This document shows, in pieces, positions 9,901 through 17,291 of a stretch of DNA of 64,000 nt. Numbering within the stretch: the first letter of the stretch is position 1; each line of letters begins with the position of its first letter. Made by a program: the position numbers and the translations under genes. This DNA comes from Streptomyces glaucescens (lineage in GTDB: Bacteria; Actinomycetota; Actinomycetes; Streptomycetales; Streptomycetaceae). Under the pieces are notes generated by a model that made no database searches, was not told where the DNA came from, and worked only from the letters and a program-made list of their open reading frames with translations. Location of the stretch: contig NZ_CP009438.1 of the NCBI RefSeq assembly GCF_000761215.1, forward strand, positions 5,039,501 to 5,103,500. Reading direction: 5' to 3'.

Positions 9901-10616
9901 CCGCCGCCCAGGGCTTCGGCAACGTGGTGCACGTCCTCGCCGACGAGGTCGCCTCCGGGCGCACCCCGGCCGACCTGGACGTCCTCATGGAGCGCCTGGA
10001 CTCCGTCTGGAACGCCCTCGCCTTCGACGCACCGTGGAAGTCGGCGCAGGAGAAGGAGCACGCGCGCGTGGCGCTCGAACGCTTCCTGAAGTGGCACGTC
10101 ATGGACCGCACCGGACGCACTCCGGTGGCCAGCGAGCACGACTTCGACGTGACGCTGAAGGCCGGTGACTACGAGGTGCGCATCCGCGGCCAGATGGACC
10201 GCGTCGAGGCGGACGGTGAGGGCCGGGCGTACGTCGTCGACTTCAAGACCGGCAAGCAGGCGCCCAGCGCCGCCGAGGTGGCCCGCCACCCCCAGCTCGC
10301 CGTCTACCAGCTCGCCGTCCGCGAGGGCGCCGTGGACGACGTCTTCGACGGGGTACGGCCCGAGCCGGGCGGCGCCGAACTCGTCCAGCTGCGCCAGGGC
10401 GCCGCGAAACGGGACGGCGGAGAGACCCTGCCCAAGGTGCAGGCGCAGGAAGCCCTGGAGGGGGCGGGCGGGGAGTGGGTCGGGGACTTGCTGGCCACGG
10501 CCGCCGGCAAGGTGCTCGACGAGCGGTTCGCCCCGACCACCGGCCAGCACTGCACGCACTGCGCGTTCCGGGCGTCGTGCAGCGCCCGGCCGGAAGGCCG
10601 CCACGTCGTCGAGTGA
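6996..10616 (+). CDS. adnA: AdnA-type helicase-nuclease subunit (UvrD motor plus Fe-S RecB nuclease)
   Basis: 1206 residues from a GTG start. An SF1A helicase occupies the N-terminal two-thirds: Walker A GPGTGKT at about 58-64, VDEYQD at 266-271, QSIYAFRG, and the motif VI-like YVAATRARERL. The C-terminal domain is a RecB-like PD-(D/E)XK nuclease with VVDFKTGK (D1082, K1084). Four cysteines, C952 and C1186/C1189/C1195, frame the nuclease in the one-plus-three layout of the iron-sulfur staple of AddB/AdnA. Together with the next gene it should form the AdnAB dimer that resects double-strand breaks in actinobacteria, in place of RecBCD. Residues ~469-580 are an unusual Ala/Gly/Thr/Pro-rich insertion within the helicase, including five pentapeptide repeats. 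The pair has been reported as essential in Streptomyces (recalled). Confidence 0.93.
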   Translation: MSSSSSTRRLPHPAVRQGNRGAYRLVRTLPARLDPPHLDAAQRAVVDHRSGPLLVLAGPGTGKTTTLVESVAARIARGADPERILVLTFSRKAAVELRDRMALRMGAARAPRATTFHSFGYALVRAHQDSDLFVEPLRLLSGPEQDVTVRELLAGQPDLERSGLAHVRWPDELRACLTTRGFADEVRAVLARTRELGLGPDALDAFARRIGRPDWQAAAAFLAEYLDVLDLQGVIDYAELVHRAVLLARRPEVAARLAGQYDAVYVDEYQDTDPAQVRLLHALAGGGRTLVAFGDPDQSIYAFRGADVNGILDFPHAFPRADGRPAPVQVLRTSRRSGAGLLAATRLLTQRMPLTRLPAEKARAHRELTPVRDGGQVEVYTYPTPGTELDNIADILRRAHLEDGVPWSDMAVLVRAGSRTIPAVRRALTAAGVPLDIDGDDLPLRHEPAVAPLLTALRAVALAEAGLQGAASPAGVAAEGGAGGAGGVASEVGAGPEEATPQEEGDASGAGAQGAAAQGASHGNPAAQDTTPGEDAPEGGTPAETAATETAPMDAAPTETAPTDAAPTGTAPQDQHQPPCWLDTETALTLLASPLAGMDAADLRRLGRALREEERAAGNPVPPPSDVLLARALAEPERLVAHDPAYARGAQRLGALLRTARERLARGGTAEEALWDLWSGTPWPARLERAARRGGAAGRNADRDLDAVCALFATAARAEERTGGRGALNFLEQIEAEDIAADTLTRRALRPDAVRLMTAHRAKGLEWRLVVVAGVQEGLWPDLRRRGSLLEADRIGRDGLAEPLTPGALLAEERRLFYVAATRARERLVVTAVKAPADDGDQPSRFLTELGVEPKDVTGRPRRPLSVAALVAELRATTVDPRVSEPLRKAAAHRLARLAALADEDGRPLVPSAHPYRWWGMFEPTESKVPLRHRDQPVVLSGSALDQLANTCALQWFLGREVKADAPATAAQGFGNVVHVLADEVASGRTPADLDVLMERLDSVWNALAFDAPWKSAQEKEHARVALERFLKWHVMDRTGRTPVASEHDFDVTLKAGDYEVRIRGQMDRVEADGEGRAYVVDFKTGKQAPSAAEVARHPQLAVYQLAVREGAVDDVFDGVRPEPGGAELVQLRQGAAKRDGGETLPKVQAQEALEGAGGEWVGDLLATAAGKVLDERFAPTTGQHCTHCAFRASCSARPEGRHVVE
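8637..8711 (+). repeat. Five in-frame 15-bp tandem repeats inside adnA
   Basis: Five 15-bp units encode TETAP, MDAAP, TETAP, TDAAP and TGTAP (residues 548-572). They form the core of a low-complexity insert of about 110 residues in the helicase part of AdnA. The repeat keeps the reading frame, so unit gain or loss would change protein length without disrupting it. Confidence 0.85.
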
Positions 10617-10705
10617 GACCGGTGTGACGATCCACACCACCCGTGCTGACCTGCGCCTCCGTGCTCCCCGGGGACGATTCGGCACCGACTGTCAGTGCCC
10701 GCCGC

Positions 10706-10711
10706 TAGCCT
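10706..10711 (+). promoter_or_regulatory. -10-like hexamer for a leaderless adnB transcript
   Basis: TAGCCT is followed by 7 nt and then the GTG at 10719. This spacing would place transcription initiation at or next to the start codon. No convincing -35 is visible. Confidence 0.5.
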
Positions 10712-10718
10712 CTCTGAG

Positions 10719-13700
10719 GTGCCCGCGCGTATCACCGACCCCGAGCAGCTCAAGGAGCTCCTCGGCATCCCCTTCACCCCGGAGCAGACGGCCTGCATCA
10801 CCGCGCCGCCCGCCCCGCAGGTGATCGTGGCCGGAGCGGGCTCCGGCAAGACCACGGTCATGGCGGCCCGCGTGGTGTGGCTGGTCGGCACCGGCCAGGT
10901 CGCGCCCGAGCAGGTCCTCGGCCTGACCTTCACCAACAAGGCCGCCGGCGAGCTCGCCGAACGCGTCCGCAAGGCGCTGATCAAGGCGGGCGTCACCGAT
11001 CCGGACCTCATCGACCCGGACGCCCCGCCGGGCGAGCCGGTGATCTCGACGTACCACGCCTTCGCGGGCCGCCTGCTGACCGACCACGGCCTGCGCATCG
11101 GCCTGGAGCCGTCCTCCCGCCTGCTCGCCGACGCCACCCGCTACCAGCTCGCCGCGCGTGTGCTGCGCGAGGCCCCGGGCCCCTATCCGTCGCTGACCCG
11201 CTCCTTCGCGGACCTGGTCAGCGACCTCCTCACCCTCGACTCGGAGCTGGCCGAGCATCTCGTACGCCCCGAGGACCTCCGCGCGTGGGACGCGGAGCTG
11301 CTGCGCACCCTCCAGGACGTCAAGCTGACCAACGCCGACCTGCGGAAGGTCCCCGAGACGGCTGGGGCGCGGCGGGAACTCGCCGAGCTGGTGCTGCGCT
11401 ACCGGGCCGCCAAGCGGGAACGGGACCTGCTCGACTTCGGCGACCAGATCGCCCTCGCCGCCCGCCTCGGCGAGCTGCCCGAGGTGGGGCGCGTCCTGCG
11501 CGACGAGTTCCGCGTGGTGCTCCTCGACGAGTACCAGGACACCTCGGTCGCCCAGCGCGTCCTCCTCGCCGGCCTCTTCGGCGGCGGGACCGGCCACCCG
11601 GTGACCGCCGTCGGCGACCCCTGCCAGGCGATCTACGGCTGGCGAGGCGCCTCCGTCGCCAACCTCGACGACTTCCCCGAGCACTTCCCGCACGCCGACG
11701 GCCGCCCCGCCACTCGCCAGGCGCTCAGCGAGAACCGCCGCAGCGGCGGCCGTCTCCTCGACCTCGCCAACGGCCTCGCCGAGCCGCTGCGCGCCATGCA
11801 CGCGGGGGTGGAGGCGCTGCGCCCCGCGCCCGGTGCCGAACGCGACGGCGTGGTCCGCTGTGCGCTGCTGCGCACCCACGCGGAGGAGATCGACTGGATG
11901 GCCGACTCCATCGCCCACCTGGTGAACACGGGCAAGGCACCGGGCGAGATCGCCGTCCTGTGCCGCACGGCGACCGACTTCGCCGAGATCCAGGGCGCAC
12001 TCGTCGCCCGGGACGTCCCCGTGGAGGTGGTCGGCCTGTCCGGGCTGCTGCACCTGCCCGAGGTCGCCGACCTGGTCGCCGTCTGCGAGGTCCTGCAGGA
12101 CCCGGGAGCCAACGCCGCCCTCGTCCGCCTGCTGACCGGCCCCCGCTGGCGCATCGGCCCGCGCGACCTCGCCCTGCTCGGGCGGCGCGCCCGGCTGCTG
12201 GTGGCCCACGCGCGCGTGGACGCCGGCGACGACCCCGACCGGCGGCTCGCCGAGGCCGTGGAGGGCGTCGACCCGGCCGAGGTCATCTCGCTCGCGGACG
12301 CCCTCGACACCTTCCTGGAGACCCCGCTGGAGGGCGGCGGGGACGACGACGGACTGCCCTTCTCGCCGGACGCGCGGGTGCGCTTCGCCCGCCTCGCCGC
12401 CGAGCTGCGCGACCTGCGGCGCTCGCTCGCCGACCCGCTCATGGACGTGCTGCACCGCGTCCTCGCGGTCACCGGCCTCGAGGTGGAGCTGTCCGCGTCC
12501 CCGCACGCGCTCGCCGCCCGCCGCCGCGAGACCCTGTCGAACTTCCTGGACGTCGCCGCCTCCTTCGCCGCCCACGAGAGCGAGGCGTCCCTGCTGGCCT
12601 TCCTCGGCTTCCTGCGCACCGCCGCGCAGTACGAGAAGGGCCTCGACAACGCGCTGCCCGGCGGCGAGAACACCGTCAAGGTGCTCACCGCGCACAAGTC
12701 CAAGGGCCTGGAGTGGGACGTCGTCGCCGTCCCCGGCCTGGTCACCGGCACCTTCCCGAGCGCACAGGGCCGCGAGAAGTGGACCGCCCAGGCCAAGGTG
12801 CTGCCGCACGAGCTGCGCGGCGACGCCGACACCCTCCCCGACGTCGAGACGTGGGACTCGCGCGGCATGAGGGCCTTCCACGAGGCCATGAAGGAGCACC
12901 AGCACACCGAGGAGCTGCGCCTCGGCTACGTGACCTTCACCCGCCCGCGCTCCCTGCTCCTGGGCTCCGGGCACTGGTGGGGCCCCACCCAGAAGAAGCC
13001 GCGCGGGCCCTCCGACTTCCTGCTGGCCCTCCACGACCACTGCGCCGCGGGGCACGGCGAGATCGAGGTCTGGGCGGACGAACCGGGCGAGGACGAGGAG
13101 AACCCGGCCCTGCGCCAGGCCGCCGCCGAGCAGGCCTGGCCGCTGCCCCTGGACGACACGGCGCTGACCCGCCGCCGGGCCGCCGCCGAGACGGTCCTCG
13201 CCCACCTCGACGCCCTCGCCGCAGAGCCCGGCCGCCCGACGGCCGCGCACGACCCCGACACCCACGACGACCCGGAGTGGCCTCCGCCCCCGGACGAGGA
13301 CGACTTCCCGTACGACGAGGAGCCGTACGACGAGGACCCCTACGCAGACGAGCCGTACGCCGACGAGTACGCCCCCGCTCCGGAGGCCCTCGCCGACGCC
13401 CAGGCCGCCGACGCCCCGGCCGGCTGGGATTCCCGGACCACCGCCCGCCGGCCCGCTCCCACACCCCGCCCGACCGTCCCCCACCAGCCGGCGCCCGGCG
13501 ACCGCGGTCCGAACGGGGGACCCGGGCTCACCCCGGAGGAGGCCCGGATCGTCGCCTCCTGGGACCGCGATCTCGACGCCCTCACCGGCGAACTGCTGCG
13601 CGCCCGGGAGAGCGTCACGGAGGTCGTCCTGCCCGCGTCCCTGACGGCGACCCAGCTGCTGCGGCTGGCCGCCGACCCCGACGGCTTCGCGCAGGAGCTG

Positions 13701-14282
13701 GCCCGTCCCATGCCCCGCCCGCCGCAGCCCGCCGCCCGCCGGGGCACCCGCTTCCACGCCTGGGTGGAGTCCCGCTTCGAAGCGCTGACCCTGCCCCTGC
13801 TGGAGCCGGAGGAGCTGCCCGGCACCGAGGCGGAGATCGCCGACGAACGCGACCTCGAAGCGCTGAAGGAGGCCTTCGAGCGCACCGAGTACGCCCGCCG
13901 CACACCGCACCGCGTGGAGGCGCCGTTCCAGATCACCATCGCCGGACGCGTCGTACGGGGCCGTATCGACGCCGTCTACCGGGACGGCGACGACGAGCAC
14001 GCGACGTACGAGATCGTCGACTGGAAGACCGGCCGCGACCACAGCGGGGACCCCCTCCAGCTCGCCCTGTACCGGCTCGCCTGGGCCGAGCAGCAGGGCG
14101 TGCCGCCGGAGTCGGTCACGGCGGCGTTCGTGTACGTGCGCAGTGGCGAGGTCGTCCGGCCCGGCCACCTGCCGGGCCGGGCGGCGCTCGAGGCGTTGCT
14201 GCGGGAGGACTCCCCGGACGGGGTGCCGCGGCAGCCGCCCGGTGACGAACCGCACGATCGGGCCGTCGGTGCGGGCCGATAG
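10719..14282 (+). CDS. adnB: AdnB-type helicase-nuclease subunit
   Basis: 1187 residues from the GTG at 10719; an earlier in-frame GTG at 10695 would add eight residues, but TAGCCT seven nucleotides before 10719 supports a leaderless start there. SF1A motor: Walker A GAGSGKTT at 39-46, DEYQD at 270-274, QAIYGWRGAS, HKSKGLEWDVV and YVTFTRPR. A long acidic Tyr/Asp/Glu-rich linker (around 865-885) leads to a RecB-type nuclease with GTRFHAWVE and the catalytic IVDWKTG (D1101, K1103). It lacks the cysteine quartet seen in AdnA, as expected for the AdnB partner, whose motor is the main translocase in the mycobacterial enzyme. It lies 102 nt after adnA. Confidence 0.93.
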   Translation: MPARITDPEQLKELLGIPFTPEQTACITAPPAPQVIVAGAGSGKTTVMAARVVWLVGTGQVAPEQVLGLTFTNKAAGELAERVRKALIKAGVTDPDLIDPDAPPGEPVISTYHAFAGRLLTDHGLRIGLEPSSRLLADATRYQLAARVLREAPGPYPSLTRSFADLVSDLLTLDSELAEHLVRPEDLRAWDAELLRTLQDVKLTNADLRKVPETAGARRELAELVLRYRAAKRERDLLDFGDQIALAARLGELPEVGRVLRDEFRVVLLDEYQDTSVAQRVLLAGLFGGGTGHPVTAVGDPCQAIYGWRGASVANLDDFPEHFPHADGRPATRQALSENRRSGGRLLDLANGLAEPLRAMHAGVEALRPAPGAERDGVVRCALLRTHAEEIDWMADSIAHLVNTGKAPGEIAVLCRTATDFAEIQGALVARDVPVEVVGLSGLLHLPEVADLVAVCEVLQDPGANAALVRLLTGPRWRIGPRDLALLGRRARLLVAHARVDAGDDPDRRLAEAVEGVDPAEVISLADALDTFLETPLEGGGDDDGLPFSPDARVRFARLAAELRDLRRSLADPLMDVLHRVLAVTGLEVELSASPHALAARRRETLSNFLDVAASFAAHESEASLLAFLGFLRTAAQYEKGLDNALPGGENTVKVLTAHKSKGLEWDVVAVPGLVTGTFPSAQGREKWTAQAKVLPHELRGDADTLPDVETWDSRGMRAFHEAMKEHQHTEELRLGYVTFTRPRSLLLGSGHWWGPTQKKPRGPSDFLLALHDHCAAGHGEIEVWADEPGEDEENPALRQAAAEQAWPLPLDDTALTRRRAAAETVLAHLDALAAEPGRPTAAHDPDTHDDPEWPPPPDEDDFPYDEEPYDEDPYADEPYADEYAPAPEALADAQAADAPAGWDSRTTARRPAPTPRPTVPHQPAPGDRGPNGGPGLTPEEARIVASWDRDLDALTGELLRARESVTEVVLPASLTATQLLRLAADPDGFAQELARPMPRPPQPAARRGTRFHAWVESRFEALTLPLLEPEELPGTEAEIADERDLEALKEAFERTEYARRTPHRVEAPFQITIAGRVVRGRIDAVYRDGDDEHATYEIVDWKTGRDHSGDPLQLALYRLAWAEQQGVPPESVTAAFVYVRSGEVVRPGHLPGRAALEALLREDSPDGVPRQPPGDEPHDRAVGAGR

Positions 14283-14285
14283 GCT
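14280..14285 (+). promoter_or_regulatory. -10-like hexamer overlapping the adnB stop codon
   Basis: TAGGCT includes the adnB stop codon TAG and ends 7 nt before the ATG at 14293. It probably gives the M20 peptidase its own leaderless transcript despite the close packing. Confidence 0.5.
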
Positions 14286-14292
14286 CGTGACC

Positions 14293-15696
14293 ATGAGCCA
14301 GACCCCGGACAGCGCCGTCCGCGCGTACATCGACCAGCACCGCAAGGCCTTCCTCGACGACCTCGCCGAGTGGCTGCGCATACCGTCGGTGTCCGCCCAG
14401 CCGCACCACGCGCCCGACGTGCGGCGCAGTGCCGACTGGCTCGCCGGGAAACTCGAGGAGACCGGTTTCCCGACCGCCGAGGTCTGGCAGACCCCGGGCG
14501 CCCCCGCCGTGTACGCCGAGTGGCCCTCCGACGACCCGGCCGCGCCGACCGTCCTCGTCTACGGCCACCACGACGTGCAGCCCGCCGCCCGCGAGGACGG
14601 CTGGGACAGCGAGCCCTTCGAGCCCGTCGTCCGCGACAACCGGCTCTACGCGCGCGGGGCCGCCGACGACAAGGGCCAGGTCTTCTTCCACACCCTCGGC
14701 GTGCGCGCCCACCTCGCCGCCACCGGCCGCAACGTCCCGGCCGTCCACCTGAAGCTGCTGATCGAGGGCGAGGAGGAGTCCGGCTCCCCGCACTTCCGCG
14801 CCCTCGTCGAGGAGCACGCCGACCGGCTCGCCGCCGACGCGGTGATCGTCTCCGACACCGGCATGTGGTCCGAGGACACCCCCACGGTGTGCACCGGCAT
14901 GCGCGGCCTCGCCGAGTGCGAGATCCGGCTGTACGGCCCCGACCAGGACATCCACTCCGGGTCCTTCGGCGGCGCCGTGCCCAATCCGGCGACCGCCGCG
15001 GCCCGCCTGGTCGCCGCGCTCCACGACGAGCAGGGGCGGGTGGCCGTCCCGGGCTTCTACGACGGAGTGGTGGAGCTCACCGACCGCGAGCGGGAACTCT
15101 TCGCCGAGCTGCCCTTCGACGAGGAGCGGTGGCTGCGCACCGCCAAGTCGCACGCCGCCCAGGGCGAGGCCGGATACACCACCCTGGAGCGCGTCTGGGC
15201 CCGCCCCACCGCCGAGGTCAACGGCATCGGCGGCGGCTACCAGGGCGCCGGCAGCAAGACGATCATCCCGGCGAGCGCCATGGTGAAGCTGTCCTTCCGG
15301 CTCGTCGCGGGCCAGGACCTCGACCACATCGAGCGGATCGTCCGCGCGTGGGCCGCCGACCGGCTGCCCGCCGGCATCCGGCACGAGATCGCCTTCTCCG
15401 CGGGCACGCGCCCGTGTCTGACCCCGCTGGACCACCCGGCCCTGCAGTCCGTGGCGCGGGCCATGGGCCGCGCGTTCGGCACGACGGTCCGCTTCACCCG
15501 CGAGGGCGGCTCCGGACCGGCCGCCGACCTCCAGGACGTCCTGGGCGCACCCGTCCTCTTCCTGGGTATCTCCGTCCCCTCCGACGGCTGGCACGCCCCG
15601 AACGAGAAGGTCGAACTGGACCTGCTCCTGAAGGGCGCCGAGACCGGCGCGTACCTGTGGGGTGATCTCGCGGCGAACTGGCGCCATGCCCGCTGA
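14293..15696 (+). CDS. M20-family dipeptidase
   Basis: A 467-residue metallopeptidase of the M20 (carnosinase/PepV-like) group. Visible family motifs are VYGHHDVQPA with metal-binding His and Asp, GAADDKGQ with the bridging Asp, the catalytic LIEGEEESGSP, VIVSDTGM, and GGYQGAGSKTIIPA in the lid domain. The enzyme would hydrolyse dipeptides in the cytoplasm using two metal ions; the actual substrate cannot be read from sequence. The start is supported by TAGGCT 7 nt upstream, overlapping the adnB stop. Its neighbours are repair genes, with no obvious functional link. Confidence 0.92.
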   Translation: MSQTPDSAVRAYIDQHRKAFLDDLAEWLRIPSVSAQPHHAPDVRRSADWLAGKLEETGFPTAEVWQTPGAPAVYAEWPSDDPAAPTVLVYGHHDVQPAAREDGWDSEPFEPVVRDNRLYARGAADDKGQVFFHTLGVRAHLAATGRNVPAVHLKLLIEGEEESGSPHFRALVEEHADRLAADAVIVSDTGMWSEDTPTVCTGMRGLAECEIRLYGPDQDIHSGSFGGAVPNPATAAARLVAALHDEQGRVAVPGFYDGVVELTDRERELFAELPFDEERWLRTAKSHAAQGEAGYTTLERVWARPTAEVNGIGGGYQGAGSKTIIPASAMVKLSFRLVAGQDLDHIERIVRAWAADRLPAGIRHEIAFSAGTRPCLTPLDHPALQSVARAMGRAFGTTVRFTREGGSGPAADLQDVLGAPVLFLGISVPSDGWHAPNEKVELDLLLKGAETGAYLWGDLAANWRHAR

Positions 15697-15852
15697 GCCC
15701 GCCCAGCCGTCCGGACCCCCGCACCGCGCGGGGCACACTGGAAGGGCCGCCACACACCACCGAGCCCTGCCGGACCCGGTCGATCCCGCACGAACGACCC
15801 GCCGAACCGCCCGCCGAACCGAACCGTTGCACCGGGGGAGTTGGAAGCACCC

Positions 15853-16797
15853 GTGACCACCTGGACCGACCACACCGCCGACCGGCCCATCTCGCTCACC
15901 GCCCCGAGCGGCATCGACCGGGCCGCCCACCACCGGCTCGACGAGGCCTGGCTCGCAGCGGCGTGGAGCCACCCGACCACCCGCTGCTTCGTGGTCTCCG
16001 GCGGCCAGGTCCTCATCGACGAGACAGCGGACGGGCGCACCGAACTCGTCATGACCCCGTCCTTCGAGGCCCCGCTCACCGAGGCCCACCGCTACTTCCT
16101 GGGCATCGACGAGGACGGCGTCAGCTACTTCGCGCTCCAGAAGGACGCCCTGCCGGGCCGGATCGACCAGTCCGCCCGCCCGGCCGGCCTGCGGGAGGCC
16201 GGGCTGCTGCTGTCCCCGCGCGACGCCGGGCTGATGGTGCACGCCGTCGGCCTGGAGAACTGGCAGCGCACCCACCGCTTCTGCTCCCGCTGCGGTGAGC
16301 GCACCGTGATCGCCGCCGCCGGCCACATCCGCCGCTGCCCCGCCTGCGGCGCCGAGCACTACCCGCGCACCGACCCGGCCGTGATCATGGCCGTCACCGA
16401 CGAGGACGACCGCATCCTCCTCGGCCGGCAGGTGCACTGGCCCGAGGGCCGCTTCTCGACCCTCGCCGGCTTCGTCGAACCGGGCGAGTCCATCGAGCAG
16501 GCGGTGCGCCGCGAGGTGGCCGAGGAGGTGGGCGTGAGCGTCGGCCGGGTCGAGTACGTGGCCAGCCAGCCCTGGCCCTTCCCGTCCAGCCTCATGCTCG
16601 GCTTCATGGCCCGCGCCACCTCCACCGACATCGACGTCGACGGTGACGAGATCCACGAGGCCCGCTGGTTCTCCCGCGACGAGCTGGGCGCCGCCTTCGA
16701 GTCCGGCGAGGTGCTGCCGCCCTACGGCATCTCGATCGCGGCCCGCCTGATCGAGCTGTGGTACGGCAAGCCGCTGCCGATGCGGAGCATGATCTGA
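15853..16797 (+). CDS. nudC: NAD(+) diphosphatase (NUDIX, NudC)
   Basis: A 314-residue NudC protein. A four-cysteine zinc ribbon (C144, C147, C162, C165) precedes the NUDIX box GFVEPGESIEQAVRREVAEE (about 206-225), followed by the NudC-specific SQPWPFPSSLM. These enzymes cleave NAD(H) to NMN(H) and AMP and also remove NAD caps from RNA. The start is a GTG with GGAAG 5 nt upstream; a TTG at 15841 would add four residues. The 156-nt upstream gap contains only short GCCGAACC-type repeats. The gene is convergent with the mycoredoxin gene and shares a strong hairpin terminator with it. Confidence 0.95.
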   Translation: MTTWTDHTADRPISLTAPSGIDRAAHHRLDEAWLAAAWSHPTTRCFVVSGGQVLIDETADGRTELVMTPSFEAPLTEAHRYFLGIDEDGVSYFALQKDALPGRIDQSARPAGLREAGLLLSPRDAGLMVHAVGLENWQRTHRFCSRCGERTVIAAAGHIRRCPACGAEHYPRTDPAVIMAVTDEDDRILLGRQVHWPEGRFSTLAGFVEPGESIEQAVRREVAEEVGVSVGRVEYVASQPWPFPSSLMLGFMARATSTDIDVDGDEIHEARWFSRDELGAAFESGEVLPPYGISIAARLIELWYGKPLPMRSMI

Positions 16798-16800
16798 CAC

Positions 16801-16841
16801 ACGAAGGCGGCCCCCCGGAAGATCCTGGGGGCCGCCTTCGT
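16801..16841. terminator. Bidirectional hairpin between nudC and the mycoredoxin gene
   Basis: A perfect 15-bp inverted repeat (16801-16815 with 16827-16841) with an 11-nt loop lies between two convergent genes and can serve both. Confidence 0.85.
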
Positions 16842-16862
16842 CGTGTCGCGCCGGAATCGCCG

Positions 16863-17105
16863 TCAGACGCCGATCTTCTGCTTGACCTGCGCCAGCGACG
16901 GGTTCGTCAGGGTGCTCCCGTCCGGGAACAGCACGGTCGGCACGGTCTGGTTCCCGCCGTTCGCCTTCTCCACGAACGCGGCCGACTCCGGGTCCTGCTC
17001 GATGTTGATCTCTTCGTACGTGATGCCCTCGCGGTCGAGCTGGCTCTTCAGCCGACGGCAGTAGCCGCACCACGTGGTGCTGTACATCGTCACAGTGCCC
17101 GGCAT
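16863..17105 (-). CDS. Mycoredoxin / glutaredoxin-like protein
   Basis: An 80-residue thioredoxin-fold protein with the redox pair WCGYC near the N-terminus and the cis-Pro segment TVPTVLFPDG. Mycoredoxins reduce mixed disulfides between proteins and mycothiol in actinomycetes. The ATG at 17105 gives the usual family length. Upstream on the minus strand is an exact sigma-R-type promoter, GGAAT-N18-GTT, so induction by thiol oxidation is expected. It is divergent from uvrD2 and convergent with nudC. Confidence 0.92.
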   Translation of the reverse strand: MPGTVTMYSTTWCGYCRRLKSQLDREGITYEEINIEQDPESAAFVEKANGGNQTVPTVLFPDGSTLTNPSLAQVKQKIGV

Positions 17106-17152
17106 GTCTTCGCGCTCCTTCAGCGGGTCGGGGACAGGTGCTTCGCAGGGGG

Positions 17153-17178
17153 AACGTACTTGAAAGCGCCACCATTCC
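17153..17178 (-). promoter_or_regulatory. Sigma-R-type promoter for the mycoredoxin gene
   Basis: On the minus strand GGAAT (17178-17174) is followed by 18 nt and GTT (17155-17153), the known SigR consensus. It lies 48 nt before the ATG at 17105. The same pattern occurs before sigR in this window. Confidence 0.75.
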
Positions 17179-17243
17179 CGCGGCCGCCTTGGCCGATGCG
17201 TCACCTCCGCCCGAAGTGATAAGTACGACCGCGAGGCCCCGCC

Positions 17244-17252
17244 TGTGGACAA
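17244..17252 (-). promoter_or_regulatory. DnaA-box-like 9-mer TTGTCCACA
   Basis: An exact match to the Streptomyces DnaA-box consensus on the minus strand, in the spacer between the mycoredoxin gene and uvrD2. Binding here is speculative. Confidence 0.35.
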
Positions 17253-17291
17253 CCGGCTCAGCCGTCTCCCCCGACCTGGCAGCATGGCTGT

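Noticed and set aside
10692..14381. A 1229-codon minus-strand frame opposite adnB
   Set aside because: Antisense shadow; low-complexity Gly/Arg/Val composition and no motifs, while the plus frame has all helicase motifs.
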